Shown: positions 1 through 7,757, counted from the first letter of the stretch. The stretch is DNA of 9,130 bases from Flavobacterium psychrophilum (GCA_945878515.1 CAMCTL010000141.1:1-9130); one strand, 5' to 3'. Program-made: numbers and translations. The notes: a model not told the origin generated them from the letters alone.

Positions 1-419
1 GGTATGCATTTCATTTCGTCTCCAGCAAAATTGTCGTTTTTAAAAAGCGATAACGCCTCAAATGTTGGGCTGTGTGGAATAATTACACATCCTTGCAAAT
101 AATTTGTAATTCTTACATTGACATTATTTACTGCTTTTTGTCCGTTTACTGTTATCCAGCTAAAATGCAAAATAACGGCTCTTGAAGGCAAAACATTATC
201 TAAAATAAGCCAACCTGAATCGCTAACCAAGTCTACTTTTCCGTTGTTTGCGACTGGAGCGGTAATTCTCAATTCGGCATTAGGGCCAACTGTGTAATTG
301 CTTCCTCCCAGATTCGAAACGGTCAATTTAGTGTTTTCAACAACAATCGAATTTTGACTAAAAAGCGGATAACCAATAAAGAATACTATTATAAATAAAT
401 ATTTTTTATAATTTTTCAT
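1..419 (-). CDS. Fourth paralogue (D), N-terminal part of a secreted GH128-type multidomain glycoside hydrolase; runs off the window
   Basis: Only the first 139 codons plus two bases are inside the window. The reading frame starts at the ATG on the minus strand at 419, 36 nt after the stop of the preceding paralogue, and has no stop before base 1. It begins with a hydrophobic signal peptide (MKNYKKYLFIIVFFIGYPLF then SQNSIVVEN; cleavage probably before QN). It continues with the same N-terminal module as the other three copies (NAELRI, SDSGWLILDNVLPSR, VNGQKAVNNVNVR, GCVIIPH). The window ends at the start of the beta/gamma-crystallin-like module (LSLFKNDNFAGDEMKC). By homology the missing part should hold a GH128 catalytic domain and a T9SS tail, but this cannot be seen. 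It is last in the visible array and is probably co-transcribed with it. At DNA level it is close to copies A and B over the N-terminal module and less close to adjacent copy C. Confidence 0.85.
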   Translation of the reverse strand, partial: MKNYKKYLFIIVFFIGYPLFSQNSIVVENTKLTVSNLGGSNYTVGPNAELRITAPVANNGKVDLVSDSGWLILDNVLPSRAVILHFSWITVNGQKAVNNVNVRITNYLQGCVIIPHSPTFEALSLFKNDNFAGDEMKCI

Positions 420-455
420 AAGTTAATCTTAATACAAATTTGGTTCTTTTAAAAA

Positions 456-2810
456 CTATTCTTTAATGAATTTGAAAGTCTCAGTGTTATTTACTTTTAT
501 AAAATAAGTACCCTTTGCCAAAGCAGAAACATCAACTGCATTTGAGTTCCTTTGGATCATTAACGGCCTACCGTTTACATCAAAAATTTGTAAAAAGACT
601 ATTGACTGATCGCCAGAGATTTTTATTATATCTGAAGTTGGGTTTGGATAAATATTAAATTTAGGCGCTGCAAAACCATTAATTCCAAGGGTAGCTATTC
701 GTCCGTAAACCTCAATTTCGTATAATCTAACTGTATTATCTGTTGATGCTGCGTTGATATAAAGCCTAACTTTATTAGTTTTAACTTCTGCAAAAATTTT
801 GGAATAAACACTTACGGAATTATTTGTTTCGGTAACGACCGTTTTCCAGCTTTGGGTATCTTCGTCCCAATAGTCAAAAGTAAAATTAGTAAGAGGATTA
901 TTGTACCCGGCGAAACCTGTGAAAACCTTGATTTGACTAATTAAAAAACTAGCTTGCAAATCTATTTCCAGAATGGCAGGCACTAAGCCTCTTGTATTTA
1001 CCCATCTACTTGCATCAGAAGTATTGTTTCCATCAACTGCAAAAGAAGCGGGATAAATGGACGATAGTGTACTACTTGCTGTTGCCGGTTTGTTTAGCGC
1101 AACATTGAAAATTGTGGTCGGATTGACATCTAGCACTATAATTGCAGTTTTAGAGTTCGCAAAACCTGCTTGCCGTGTTGATAACCTATAAGTGTACTTC
1201 CCAAAACCAAATGCGGAAACATCGTCGCTATAGGTAGAGCTAGTGCTGCTAATTTGAGCTATTGTAGTATATCCACTTGATCCGAATGCTCTTTCAATAA
1301 AAATAGTACCAAATTCAAAACTACTTTTGTCCCATTTCAAAATATTTGTAACTGCATTAAAATTAGAAACTGATATGTTTTGGGGTGCAACAAGTTTCAA
1401 AGCAATATCAATTTGTTTGGCAGGATTAAATGCCATTGGTGAAAAATTATCACGATAGGCTATACCTAACGGCGTAAAAGTATAATCTGGCATTGCGGGT
1501 GTAACAAAAACTGCTCTATTTTGAACGCCGCCAAAATCATTTACGATCTCGTCAAAATTGAAAATTGCATATCGTTCAATAAAACCTTCTGTATCATATT
1601 TTTCCATAATCTCGGTAACACGTGCTGCTATTTGCGGATAAGTTGGGGTAGGTCTAGTCCACGTTCCGCCCCAATTAAATTCTTTAATCCAAATAGGTCT
1701 GCCCGTTCTGTCGTGTATAGCTTTACACTTATTGTAAAATTGTTGAGCGGTGCCTGTACCGTAGTCATGCATAACCACATAGTCAACACGATAATTTAGT
1801 TCATCACATTTATCAATAAAGCTATATAATAAATTCAAATCACTTGCCATAGCTGGTGAACCCAATCGCATTCCTGTTTCCAGCATTTTTGGCCAATACA
1901 ATAACATTTCGTCCAAGGTCATATTGGCTTGGGTATCACCGTCAGGCTCATTAAACCCTAAAAGGTGGCTCGAATAATTGATGTCAAGAATTTCTTTCCA
2001 TCTAAAATCTGTAAGTGATTTAGCATTCCATCGCGTTGGCACAAATTCTACGTCTGTTAAATCCTCGGTAGAAGTTGTTCCCCAATGGTAAAACCATCCC
2101 GAATTGGTCAATTTCACTGGAATAATGGTTCGATTAAAATCAGGTAGTCCTGACCCAAAACCTTTTTTATCTGTATATCTCCAAGGAAACACACGAACAA
2201 AAGATACCGAATTGTTTAAACCCACTTGAAGCGTACTGATTTCAATGTCTTGATTATCTGCAATAAAAACTTTGCTAAACCCAGTGCCGTTCTCATTTTG
2301 AGCAAAAGTTGCCATATAGCCTTTCTTGAGCTTGAAAGAAGAAATAGTATTATCGAAGCTGCCCAAATCGGCAATTTTATAATATTTATAAGGAATACAT
2401 TTCATTTGATCACCCGCATAAGCCGGATCTTTATAGACTGTCAAAGCCTCAAAAGTTGAAGCATGGGGCATAATAACACAACCTCTTAAATAATTAGTTA
2501 CTCGAATATTTACATTATTAACAGCCGCTTTTCCGTTTACTGATATGTAGCTAAAATGAGAAGCAATAGCGGCAGAAGGTAGTACACCATCTAAAATTAT
2601 CCAAGCTGAATCACTAGTCAAATTTATGGTTCCATTTGCGAGAGTTGGAGTGCTAATTCGCAATTCAGCATTACCGCCAACAGTGTAATTATCACCACCT
2701 AAATTAATCACTGTTAGCTTTTTGTTTTCGACCAAAACAGCATTTTGCGCGGATATTTGTAAACCAATAAAGGTTAATAAAACGATCAATGATTTGGTGA
2801 AAATTTTCAT
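456..2810 (-). CDS. Paralogue C: secreted GH128-type beta-1,3-glucanase with crystallin-like, FN3, F5/8C and T9SS-tail domains
   Basis: This 784-residue protein is predicted to hydrolyse beta-1,3-glucan outside the cell. Visible layout: signal peptide about 1-21 (cleavage at ISA/QN); conserved beta-rich module about 23-118; beta/gamma-crystallin-like module about 119-208, with one canonical calcium-type motif DNTISS (153-158) and a degenerate second copy NNSVSF (199-204); GH128-like TIM-barrel domain about 236-452; FN3-like about 474-562; F5/8 type C about 568-703 (ALNKPATASS, AVDGN, SRWVN, VRLYEIEVYG); T9SS type A tail about 715-784 (FNIYPNPTS to KFIKE). Probable catalytic residues are E288 in GFNEPDG (acid/base) and E377 in WIKEFNW (nucleophile), with H348 in MHDYG also conserved. 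Cysteines 335 and 362 are conserved at the same spacing in A and B and may form a disulfide. It lies 38 nt after B and 36 nt before D. The glucan substrate is inferred from GH128 family knowledge and not shown by the sequence. Confidence 0.85.
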   Translation of the reverse strand: MKIFTKSLIVLLTFIGLQISAQNAVLVENKKLTVINLGGDNYTVGGNAELRISTPTLANGTINLTSDSAWIILDGVLPSAAIASHFSYISVNGKAAVNNVNIRVTNYLRGCVIMPHASTFEALTVYKDPAYAGDQMKCIPYKYYKIADLGSFDNTISSFKLKKGYMATFAQNENGTGFSKVFIADNQDIEISTLQVGLNNSVSFVRVFPWRYTDKKGFGSGLPDFNRTIIPVKLTNSGWFYHWGTTSTEDLTDVEFVPTRWNAKSLTDFRWKEILDINYSSHLLGFNEPDGDTQANMTLDEMLLYWPKMLETGMRLGSPAMASDLNLLYSFIDKCDELNYRVDYVVMHDYGTGTAQQFYNKCKAIHDRTGRPIWIKEFNWGGTWTRPTPTYPQIAARVTEIMEKYDTEGFIERYAIFNFDEIVNDFGGVQNRAVFVTPAMPDYTFTPLGIAYRDNFSPMAFNPAKQIDIALKLVAPQNISVSNFNAVTNILKWDKSSFEFGTIFIERAFGSSGYTTIAQISSTSSTYSDDVSAFGFGKYTYRLSTRQAGFANSKTAIIVLDVNPTTIFNVALNKPATASSTLSSIYPASFAVDGNNTSDASRWVNTRGLVPAILEIDLQASFLISQIKVFTGFAGYNNPLTNFTFDYWDEDTQSWKTVVTETNNSVSVYSKIFAEVKTNKVRLYINAASTDNTVRLYEIEVYGRIATLGINGFAAPKFNIYPNPTSDIIKISGDQSIVFLQIFDVNGRPLMIQRNSNAVDVSALAKGTYFIKVNNTETFKFIKE

Positions 2811-2848
2811 ATAGTATTTAATTGTTTTTGATAGAGCTGCTTTACAAA

Positions 2849-5200
2849 CTATATTTTTATAAATTTAAAAGTTTCTTTATCGTTTACACGGATTATATAA
2901 GTGCCAACAGGCAGTTGCGACACATTAATATTATTCGAATTTTTATTGCTCATCAAAACCTTAGCATTTAGGTCAAAAACTACAATAGATTCTACATTAT
3001 TTTCACCCTTGACACTAATAACTGACGATGTTGGATTAGGATAAATTTTAAATTTATATTCATAAGAATTGTTTTCGGCAATGCCTAGGGTATTGAATTC
3101 TTTGCCATATACCTCAATTTCATATAATCGAACTGCATTCGAAGCGGTAGAATTGACATTTAATCTTAACTTATTTGTTTTGACTTCTGTAAAACTTTTT
3201 CTATACACTGCTGAAATATTTGTGGTTTCTGAAATGGCATCTACCCACTTATTATTGCTCCAATATTGGAACTGAAAATTAGTGATTGGATTATTGTAAC
3301 CTGATGCACCACAATACATAACTAGTTCATCTACTAGGTAAAAATCTGTTAGTTTAATTTCTAGTGTTGCTGGGAAAGCTCCTGGTTTGCTAACCCAACG
3401 GCTGTCATTAGAAACGATATTACCGTCTACAGCTTTACTTTCTGGAAAAGGAGCTGAATGTGTAGAACTTGCATCAACTTCTTTGAACCTTGCAATATTT
3501 TGCTTGCCATTTGGAAGCACGTCTACCGTTGCAGAAACAGCTGTCGAATTGCCCATAAAGGCGTTTAATGAAGCAATTTTGTAGGTATAGACCCCGTAAC
3601 CTATTGTTCCAACATTGTCATTATAACTAGCATTGTTTCCGCTGATGCTGGCGATTTCAGAAAATGCACCACCATTAAATGATCGCTCTATTTTAAATGT
3701 ACCCAATGAATTATCGATTATATTTTGCCAAACTAATTTGGTAGTTACACCATCTGTATTTTCTCCTTTCAGATTAATGGGCGCAATCATTTTAAAAGGA
3801 ATGTCTATTTGTTCGGCAGAATTGAAAGCCATAGGAGCAACGTTGTCTCTGTATACCTCTCCGATTGGAGTGAAGTTGTAATCTGGTAAAGCTGGCGTAT
3901 AAAAAACTGCTCTGTTTTGAGCACCACCAGTATCATTTACAGCTTCATCAAAACTAAATATGGCATAACGTTCTATAATCCCTTCGGTGTCATACTTTTC
4001 TATAATCTCGTTGATACGGGCGGCAGCTTCTGCATAAGTTGGGGTAATTGTAGACCAAGTACCACCCCAATTAAATTCAGTGACCCAAATTGGACGTCCG
4101 GTTCGGTCGTGAACTGTTTTACAAAAATTATAAAATGCTTGTGCTGTACCTGTACCATAATCATGAAGTGCAACAAAATCAACTCTGTAATTTCGCTTAT
4201 CGCATTGTTCCATAAAATCGTAAAAAAGAGCCATATTTGTAGGAGCTGGTGAACCTAGTCGCATGCCAGATTCCATCATTTTTGGCCAGTGCAATAACTG
4301 CTCGTTAGTAGTCATATTTGCCTGGCCTGTTGACTGCGGTTCATTAAATCCAAGCAAATGACTGGGATTATTAAGGTCAAGTATTGTTTTCCAAGCTGGT
4401 TCGGTCGATGTTCTAGCAGAGTACTTCATAGGAACGAATTCTAGATCTGTTAAGCCCTCTGTAGTAGTTGGGCCCCAATTGTAAAACCAGCCCGATTTTG
4501 TTAGTAGAGCTGGTTTATTGCTTTGAGCAAAATCCCCACCTGATCCGAATCCTTTTTTATCTGTATATCGCCAACGGAAAACGCGCACAAAAGACACTTC
4601 GTTGTCAAGCGCAAACTGTAGGCTGCTTACTTCAACATCCTGATTATCGGCAATGAAGACTTTGCTGTATCCTGTACCATCTTGATTTTGAGCAAATGTT
4701 GCCATATATCCTTTCTTCAATTTGAAAGAAGAAACTGTGTTATTAAAACCACCCAATTCAGCCTCTTTATAATATTTATAAGGAATACATTTCATTTCAT
4801 CACCTACAAAATTTGGGTCTTTAAAAAGTGATAATGCTTCAAATGTTGACGAGTGCGGCATAATTACGCATCCTCTTAAATAGTTTGTAACTCTTACGTT
4901 TACATTATTAACTGCTTTTTGTCCGTTTACTGTAATATAACTAAAATGCAAAATCGGAGCCCTTGAAGGCAAAACGTTATCTAAAATAAGCCAACCTGAA
5001 TCGCTAACCAAATCTACTTTTCCATTTCCAGAAACTGGTGTACTAATTCGCAATTCAGCATTACTGCCAACAGTGTAATTATCACCACCTAAATTAACCA
5101 CTGTTAGCTTTTTGTTTTCGACTAAAATGGCGTTTTGTGCAAAAACTTGCAGGCTGTAAAAGGTTAGTAGAAAAAATAAAAATTTCGTTGTGTTTTTCAT
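2849..5200 (-). CDS. Paralogue B: secreted GH128-type beta-1,3-glucanase with crystallin-like, FN3, F5/8C and T9SS-tail domains
   Basis: This 783-residue paralogue has the same domain order as C. The signal peptide is about 1-21 (LLTFYSLQVFA/QN). The crystallin-like module has motif NNTVSS (153-158) and degenerate DNEVSF (199-204). The GH128-like domain spans about 235-450. Candidate catalytic residues are E287 in GFNEPQS and E375 in WVTEFNW, with H346 in LHDYG. It is the most divergent catalytic domain of the three. The usual D after NEP is Q, the loop reads NEPQSTGQANM instead of NEPDG(D/E)TQANM, and GSPAMASDLNLLY is replaced by GSPAPTNMALFY, so the substrate cleft probably differs. FN3-like (about 472-561), F5/8C (about 567-700, QNIARFK to EVYGKEF) and the T9SS tail (about 716-783, FKIYPNPTS to KFIKI) are closest to copy A. 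It starts 41 nt after the stop of A with no terminator between, which fits co-transcription. Confidence 0.85.
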   Translation of the reverse strand: MKNTTKFLFFLLTFYSLQVFAQNAILVENKKLTVVNLGGDNYTVGSNAELRISTPVSGNGKVDLVSDSGWLILDNVLPSRAPILHFSYITVNGQKAVNNVNVRVTNYLRGCVIMPHSSTFEALSLFKDPNFVGDEMKCIPYKYYKEAELGGFNNTVSSFKLKKGYMATFAQNQDGTGYSKVFIADNQDVEVSSLQFALDNEVSFVRVFRWRYTDKKGFGSGGDFAQSNKPALLTKSGWFYNWGPTTTEGLTDLEFVPMKYSARTSTEPAWKTILDLNNPSHLLGFNEPQSTGQANMTTNEQLLHWPKMMESGMRLGSPAPTNMALFYDFMEQCDKRNYRVDFVALHDYGTGTAQAFYNFCKTVHDRTGRPIWVTEFNWGGTWSTITPTYAEAAARINEIIEKYDTEGIIERYAIFSFDEAVNDTGGAQNRAVFYTPALPDYNFTPIGEVYRDNVAPMAFNSAEQIDIPFKMIAPINLKGENTDGVTTKLVWQNIIDNSLGTFKIERSFNGGAFSEIASISGNNASYNDNVGTIGYGVYTYKIASLNAFMGNSTAVSATVDVLPNGKQNIARFKEVDASSTHSAPFPESKAVDGNIVSNDSRWVSKPGAFPATLEIKLTDFYLVDELVMYCGASGYNNPITNFQFQYWSNNKWVDAISETTNISAVYRKSFTEVKTNKLRLNVNSTASNAVRLYEIEVYGKEFNTLGIAENNSYEYKFKIYPNPTSSVISVKGENNVESIVVFDLNAKVLMSNKNSNNINVSQLPVGTYIIRVNDKETFKFIKI

Positions 5201-5241
5201 GCGTGACTTTTTAGAATGTTGAGAGTGGTAATAAACAAAAC

Positions 5242-7560
5242 CTACTTCTTAATAAATTTATAAGTCTCTGCATTGTTTACGCTAACTACATACGTTCCTG
5301 CCGACAGTTGTGAAACATCTATACTTTTTGATCCTTGATTTCTCATTAGAACTTTCGCATTCAAATCAAAAACCACAATAGATTCTACATCATCTTTGCC
5401 TTCAATATGAATGAATGACGAAGTTGGATTAGGATAAATTTTAAATTGATGTACATACTGACCACTATCAACTGTGCTCAGGGAATTAAATTCATTACCA
5501 TATACTTCAATTTCAAAAAGTCTAACTACATTTCCGACGATAGAATTGACGTTCAGTCGAAGCTTGTTTGTTTTAACTTCGGTAAAATTTTTCTTGTATA
5601 CTGCTTGAGTATTTGCTGTTTCTTTGATTGCATCGACCCATTTACTACCATCCCAAATCTGGAATTGAAAATTAGTTATTGGACTATTATATCCCTGATA
5701 ACCACAATAAAGCGCTATTTCGTCAACCAAATAAAAATCTACTAAATCAATTTCAAAAGTAATTGGAAAAGGTCCTGCTTTACTCACCCAACGACTGGCA
5801 TCAGAAACTACATTTCCATCAACAGCGTTATATGCTGCTAATGAAGCCGAATTTGTTGAACTTGCAGTAACATTTTTGAAACGCGCCACGTTTTGTTTTC
5901 CGTTCAAATTCACATCTACTGTTGCTGAAACAGTTGGCGAATTTCCTAAAAAAGCATTGATGGCTGTTATCTTGTAAGTGTATATTCCGTAACCAAGGGA
6001 TCCAACAACATCATTATAATTACTATTTGCACCGCTGATCGAAGCAATCTGTGTAAATGCACCACCATTAAATGATCGCTCAATTCTAAAAGTTCCTAAT
6101 GAATTGTCGATAAAATTTTGCCAAACTAATTTGGTGTTTATTCCATCAGTGTTAGAACCTTTCAAATTTTGAGGTGCAACCATTTTAAAAGGAATATTTA
6201 TTTGTTCCAACGGATTAAATGCCATAACCGAAGTATGATCTCTGTAGGCTACACCTAGTGGCGTAATTTTTAAGTCTGCCACAGGATTGTAGAATACGGC
6301 TCTATTTTGATCTTCTTCATCAAAATTAAAAATAGCGTAACGCTCAATTATTCCTTCTTTGTCATATCTTTCTATAATCTCTTTGATTCGAGCCGCTGAT
6401 TGTGCATAAGTTGGCTTCCCTGAAGTCCAAGTACCACCAAAATTGAATTCTTTGATCCAAATTGGTCTTCCTGTTCTATCGTGAATCGCCTTACATTTAT
6501 TATAGAACGCTTGCGCTGTTCCCTCGCCGTAGTCATGCATGGCCACAAAATCAACTCTATAATTCAATTCGTCACATTTATCCATAAAAGCATAAAGCAA
6601 ATTCAAGTCACTGGCCATTGCAGGTGAACCCAACCGCATTCCTGACTCCAACATTTTAGGCCAACGCCTAAGCATAAGCTCTAAAGACATATTGGCTTGT
6701 GTTTCTCCATCTGGTTCATTAAATCCTAAAAGATGGCTTGAAGTATTGTTGTTTAGTATAGTTTGCCACTGAGAATCGACATCATTCCAAGCTGTCCATT
6801 TGCAAGGTACAAACTCTATATCTGCTACACCTTCTGTAGTACTTGGACCCCAATTATAAAACCAACTGCCTCTTAAGACACGAATTGGCGAATTGATACT
6901 CCAACCCATACCCTTTTTTTCGGTATATCGCCAAGGGAAAACTCGAACAAAAGAAACCTCGTTGTTGAGTGCAAATTGAAGCGTGCTTACAACAATATCT
7001 TCTTGATCGGCAATAAAAACTTTACTATATCCTGTTCCATTTTGATTCTGAGCAAAAGTGGCCATATATCCCTTCTTTAATTTAAATGAAGAAATTTGAT
7101 TATTAAAACTAGCAAGCTCCGCTTCTTTATAATATTTATATGGAAAACATTTCATTTCATCGCCAGCAAAGTTGGCGTCTTTAAAAAGCGACAATGCTTC
7201 AAATGTTGGCGAGTGTGGCATGATAACGCAGCCTCTCAAATAGTTTGTAACTCTTACATTTACATTATTTACTGCTTTTTGTCCGTTTACAGTAATCCAG
7301 CCAAAATGCAAAATACTTGCTCTCGAAGGCAAAACGTTATCCAGGATAAGCCAACCCGAATCGCTAACCAAGTCAACTTTGCCATTTCCTGAAACTGGAG
7401 TGCTAATGCGCAATTCGGCATTACTGCCTACAGTGTAATTGTCGCCACCTAAATTAGCCACTGTTAGCTTTTTGTTTTCGACCAAAACTGCATTTTGTGC
7501 GGTGATTTGAAACCCAATTAGGGATAAGAAAACGATAAATGATTTAGTAAAATTGTTCAT
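5242..7560 (-). CDS. Paralogue A: first gene of the array, secreted GH128-type beta-1,3-glucanase with T9SS tail
   Basis: I start this gene at 7560 (772 residues, MNNFTKSFIV...). An in-frame ATG at 7611 would add 17 residues (MGAYNFKTEKQYKHNVI) that no paralogue has and would bury the signal peptide. Layout: signal peptide about 1-21 (SLIGFQITA/QN); N-terminal module 23-118; crystallin-like module with NNQISS (153-158) and degenerate NNEVSF (199-204); GH128-like domain about 231-442; FN3-like about 462-550; F5/8C about 556-689; T9SS tail about 706-772 (FKIYPNPTS to KFIKK). Probable catalytic residues are E282 (GFNEPDG) and E371 (WIKEFNF), with H342 (MHDYG). Two oddities: EFNW is EFNF here, and the loop after FNFDE is six residues shorter than in B and C (FDEEDQNRAVF). 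It is nearest the operator cluster at 7685-7757, so the operon promoter should lie in 7561-7760. Substrate is inferred from GH128. Confidence 0.85.
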   Translation of the reverse strand: MNNFTKSFIVFLSLIGFQITAQNAVLVENKKLTVANLGGDNYTVGSNAELRISTPVSGNGKVDLVSDSGWLILDNVLPSRASILHFGWITVNGQKAVNNVNVRVTNYLRGCVIMPHSPTFEALSLFKDANFAGDEMKCFPYKYYKEAELASFNNQISSFKLKKGYMATFAQNQNGTGYSKVFIADQEDIVVSTLQFALNNEVSFVRVFPWRYTEKKGMGWSINSPIRVLRGSWFYNWGPSTTEGVADIEFVPCKWTAWNDVDSQWQTILNNNTSSHLLGFNEPDGETQANMSLELMLRRWPKMLESGMRLGSPAMASDLNLLYAFMDKCDELNYRVDFVAMHDYGEGTAQAFYNKCKAIHDRTGRPIWIKEFNFGGTWTSGKPTYAQSAARIKEIIERYDKEGIIERYAIFNFDEEDQNRAVFYNPVADLKITPLGVAYRDHTSVMAFNPLEQINIPFKMVAPQNLKGSNTDGINTKLVWQNFIDNSLGTFRIERSFNGGAFTQIASISGANSNYNDVVGSLGYGIYTYKITAINAFLGNSPTVSATVDVNLNGKQNVARFKNVTASSTNSASLAAYNAVDGNVVSDASRWVSKAGPFPITFEIDLVDFYLVDEIALYCGYQGYNSPITNFQFQIWDGSKWVDAIKETANTQAVYKKNFTEVKTNKLRLNVNSIVGNVVRLFEIEVYGNEFNSLSTVDSGQYVHQFKIYPNPTSSFIHIEGKDDVESIVVFDLNAKVLMRNQGSKSIDVSQLSAGTYVVSVNNAETYKFIKK

Positions 7561-7641
7561 AATTACATTATGTTTATATTGTTTTTCGGTTTTGAAATTG
7601 TAGGCACCCAAAAGCTAAAAGCTAAAAAAAATGTGAGCAAG

Positions 7642-7649
7642 TAAATATA
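7642..7649 (-). promoter_or_regulatory. Possible -7 box of the enzyme operon
   Basis: On the minus strand this reads TATATTTA, matching the Bacteroidota -7 consensus TAnnTTTG at all but the last base. It would give a transcript starting near 7635 and a leader of about 75 nt before the ATG at 7560. No clear TTG is found at the usual 19-21 bp upstream, so the call is weak. If correct, the LacI-type palindromes at 7685-7757 lie upstream of the promoter, a position better suited to activation than to simple blocking. A second weak candidate (AATATTTG, minus strand, 7714-7721) sits between two operators and would fit repression instead. Confidence 0.3.
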
Positions 7650-7694
7650 CAACCCATTTTTATTGTATAGTAAACATTGAATCAAAAACGTTTT

Positions 7695-7708
7695 CGTAAA
7701 CGTTTACG
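7695..7708. promoter_or_regulatory. Operator O1, perfect 14-bp palindrome
   Basis: CGTAAACGTTTACG equals its own reverse complement and has the central CG expected where LacI-type hinge helices insert leucines into the minor groove. It directly abuts the shorter palindrome AAAACGTTTT at 7685-7694, whose centre is 12 bp away, so the two could not easily be occupied at once on the same face. Confidence 0.75.
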
Positions 7709-7724
7709 GTATTCAAATATTTAA

Positions 7725-7738
7725 CGTAAACGTTTTCG
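7725..7738. promoter_or_regulatory. Operator O2, near-perfect 14-bp palindrome
   Basis: CGTAAACGTTTTCG matches O1 at 13 of 14 positions and has one non-pairing position. Its centre is 30 bp from that of O1, which would place two dimers on about the same side of the helix. Confidence 0.7.
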
Positions 7739-7757
7739 TAGTTAAAGCAAACGTAAA

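Larger units (their letters stand above)
7685..7757. promoter_or_regulatory. LacI-family operator cluster upstream of the enzyme operon
   Basis: This stretch contains four elements centred on ACGT. AAAACGTTTT (7685-7694) is a perfect 10-bp palindrome. CGTAAACGTTTACG (7695-7708) is a perfect 14-bp palindrome. CGTAAACGTTTTCG (7725-7738) is a 14-bp palindrome with one mismatched pair. CAAACGTAAA (7748-7757) is a half-site-like copy. Centres are at about 7689.5, 7701.5, 7731.5 and 7752.5, so the last three are spaced 30 and 21 bp, near whole helical turns. Central-CG palindromes are typical of LacI-family binding, and a LacI-family gene lies just downstream on the other strand. That it is the cognate regulator is inference. 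Confidence 0.75.

Noticed and set aside
1521..4656. Plus-strand open frames of 62-111 codons inside paralogues B and C, for example 1521-1799, 3917-4252 and 4468-4656
   Set aside because: They lie antisense to well-supported domain-coding sequence, recur at matching positions because the genes are paralogous, and show no recognisable protein features.
4000..6554. Short minus-strand frames at 4000-4182 and 6372-6554 overlapping B and A in another frame
   Set aside because: They are out-of-frame shadows of the conserved catalytic-core DNA in B and A, and they resemble each other only because the host genes do.
1..7560. CRISPR array or short tandem repeats as the cause of the repeated sequence
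   Set aside because: The repeats are whole paralogous genes at about 2.4-kb periodicity. There is no short direct repeat with regular spacers.
7561..7611. 17-codon upstream extension of paralogue A, starting at ATG 7611
   Set aside because: The extra residues are polar, absent from the three paralogues, and would put the signal peptide internally. The ATG at 7560 aligns with the starts of B, C and D.
7610..7627. Direct repeat AAAAGCTAAAAGCTAAAA upstream of paralogue A
   Set aside because: It is only two 7-nt copies in AT-rich leader sequence, with no pairing partner or known motif, and is likely chance or slippage.
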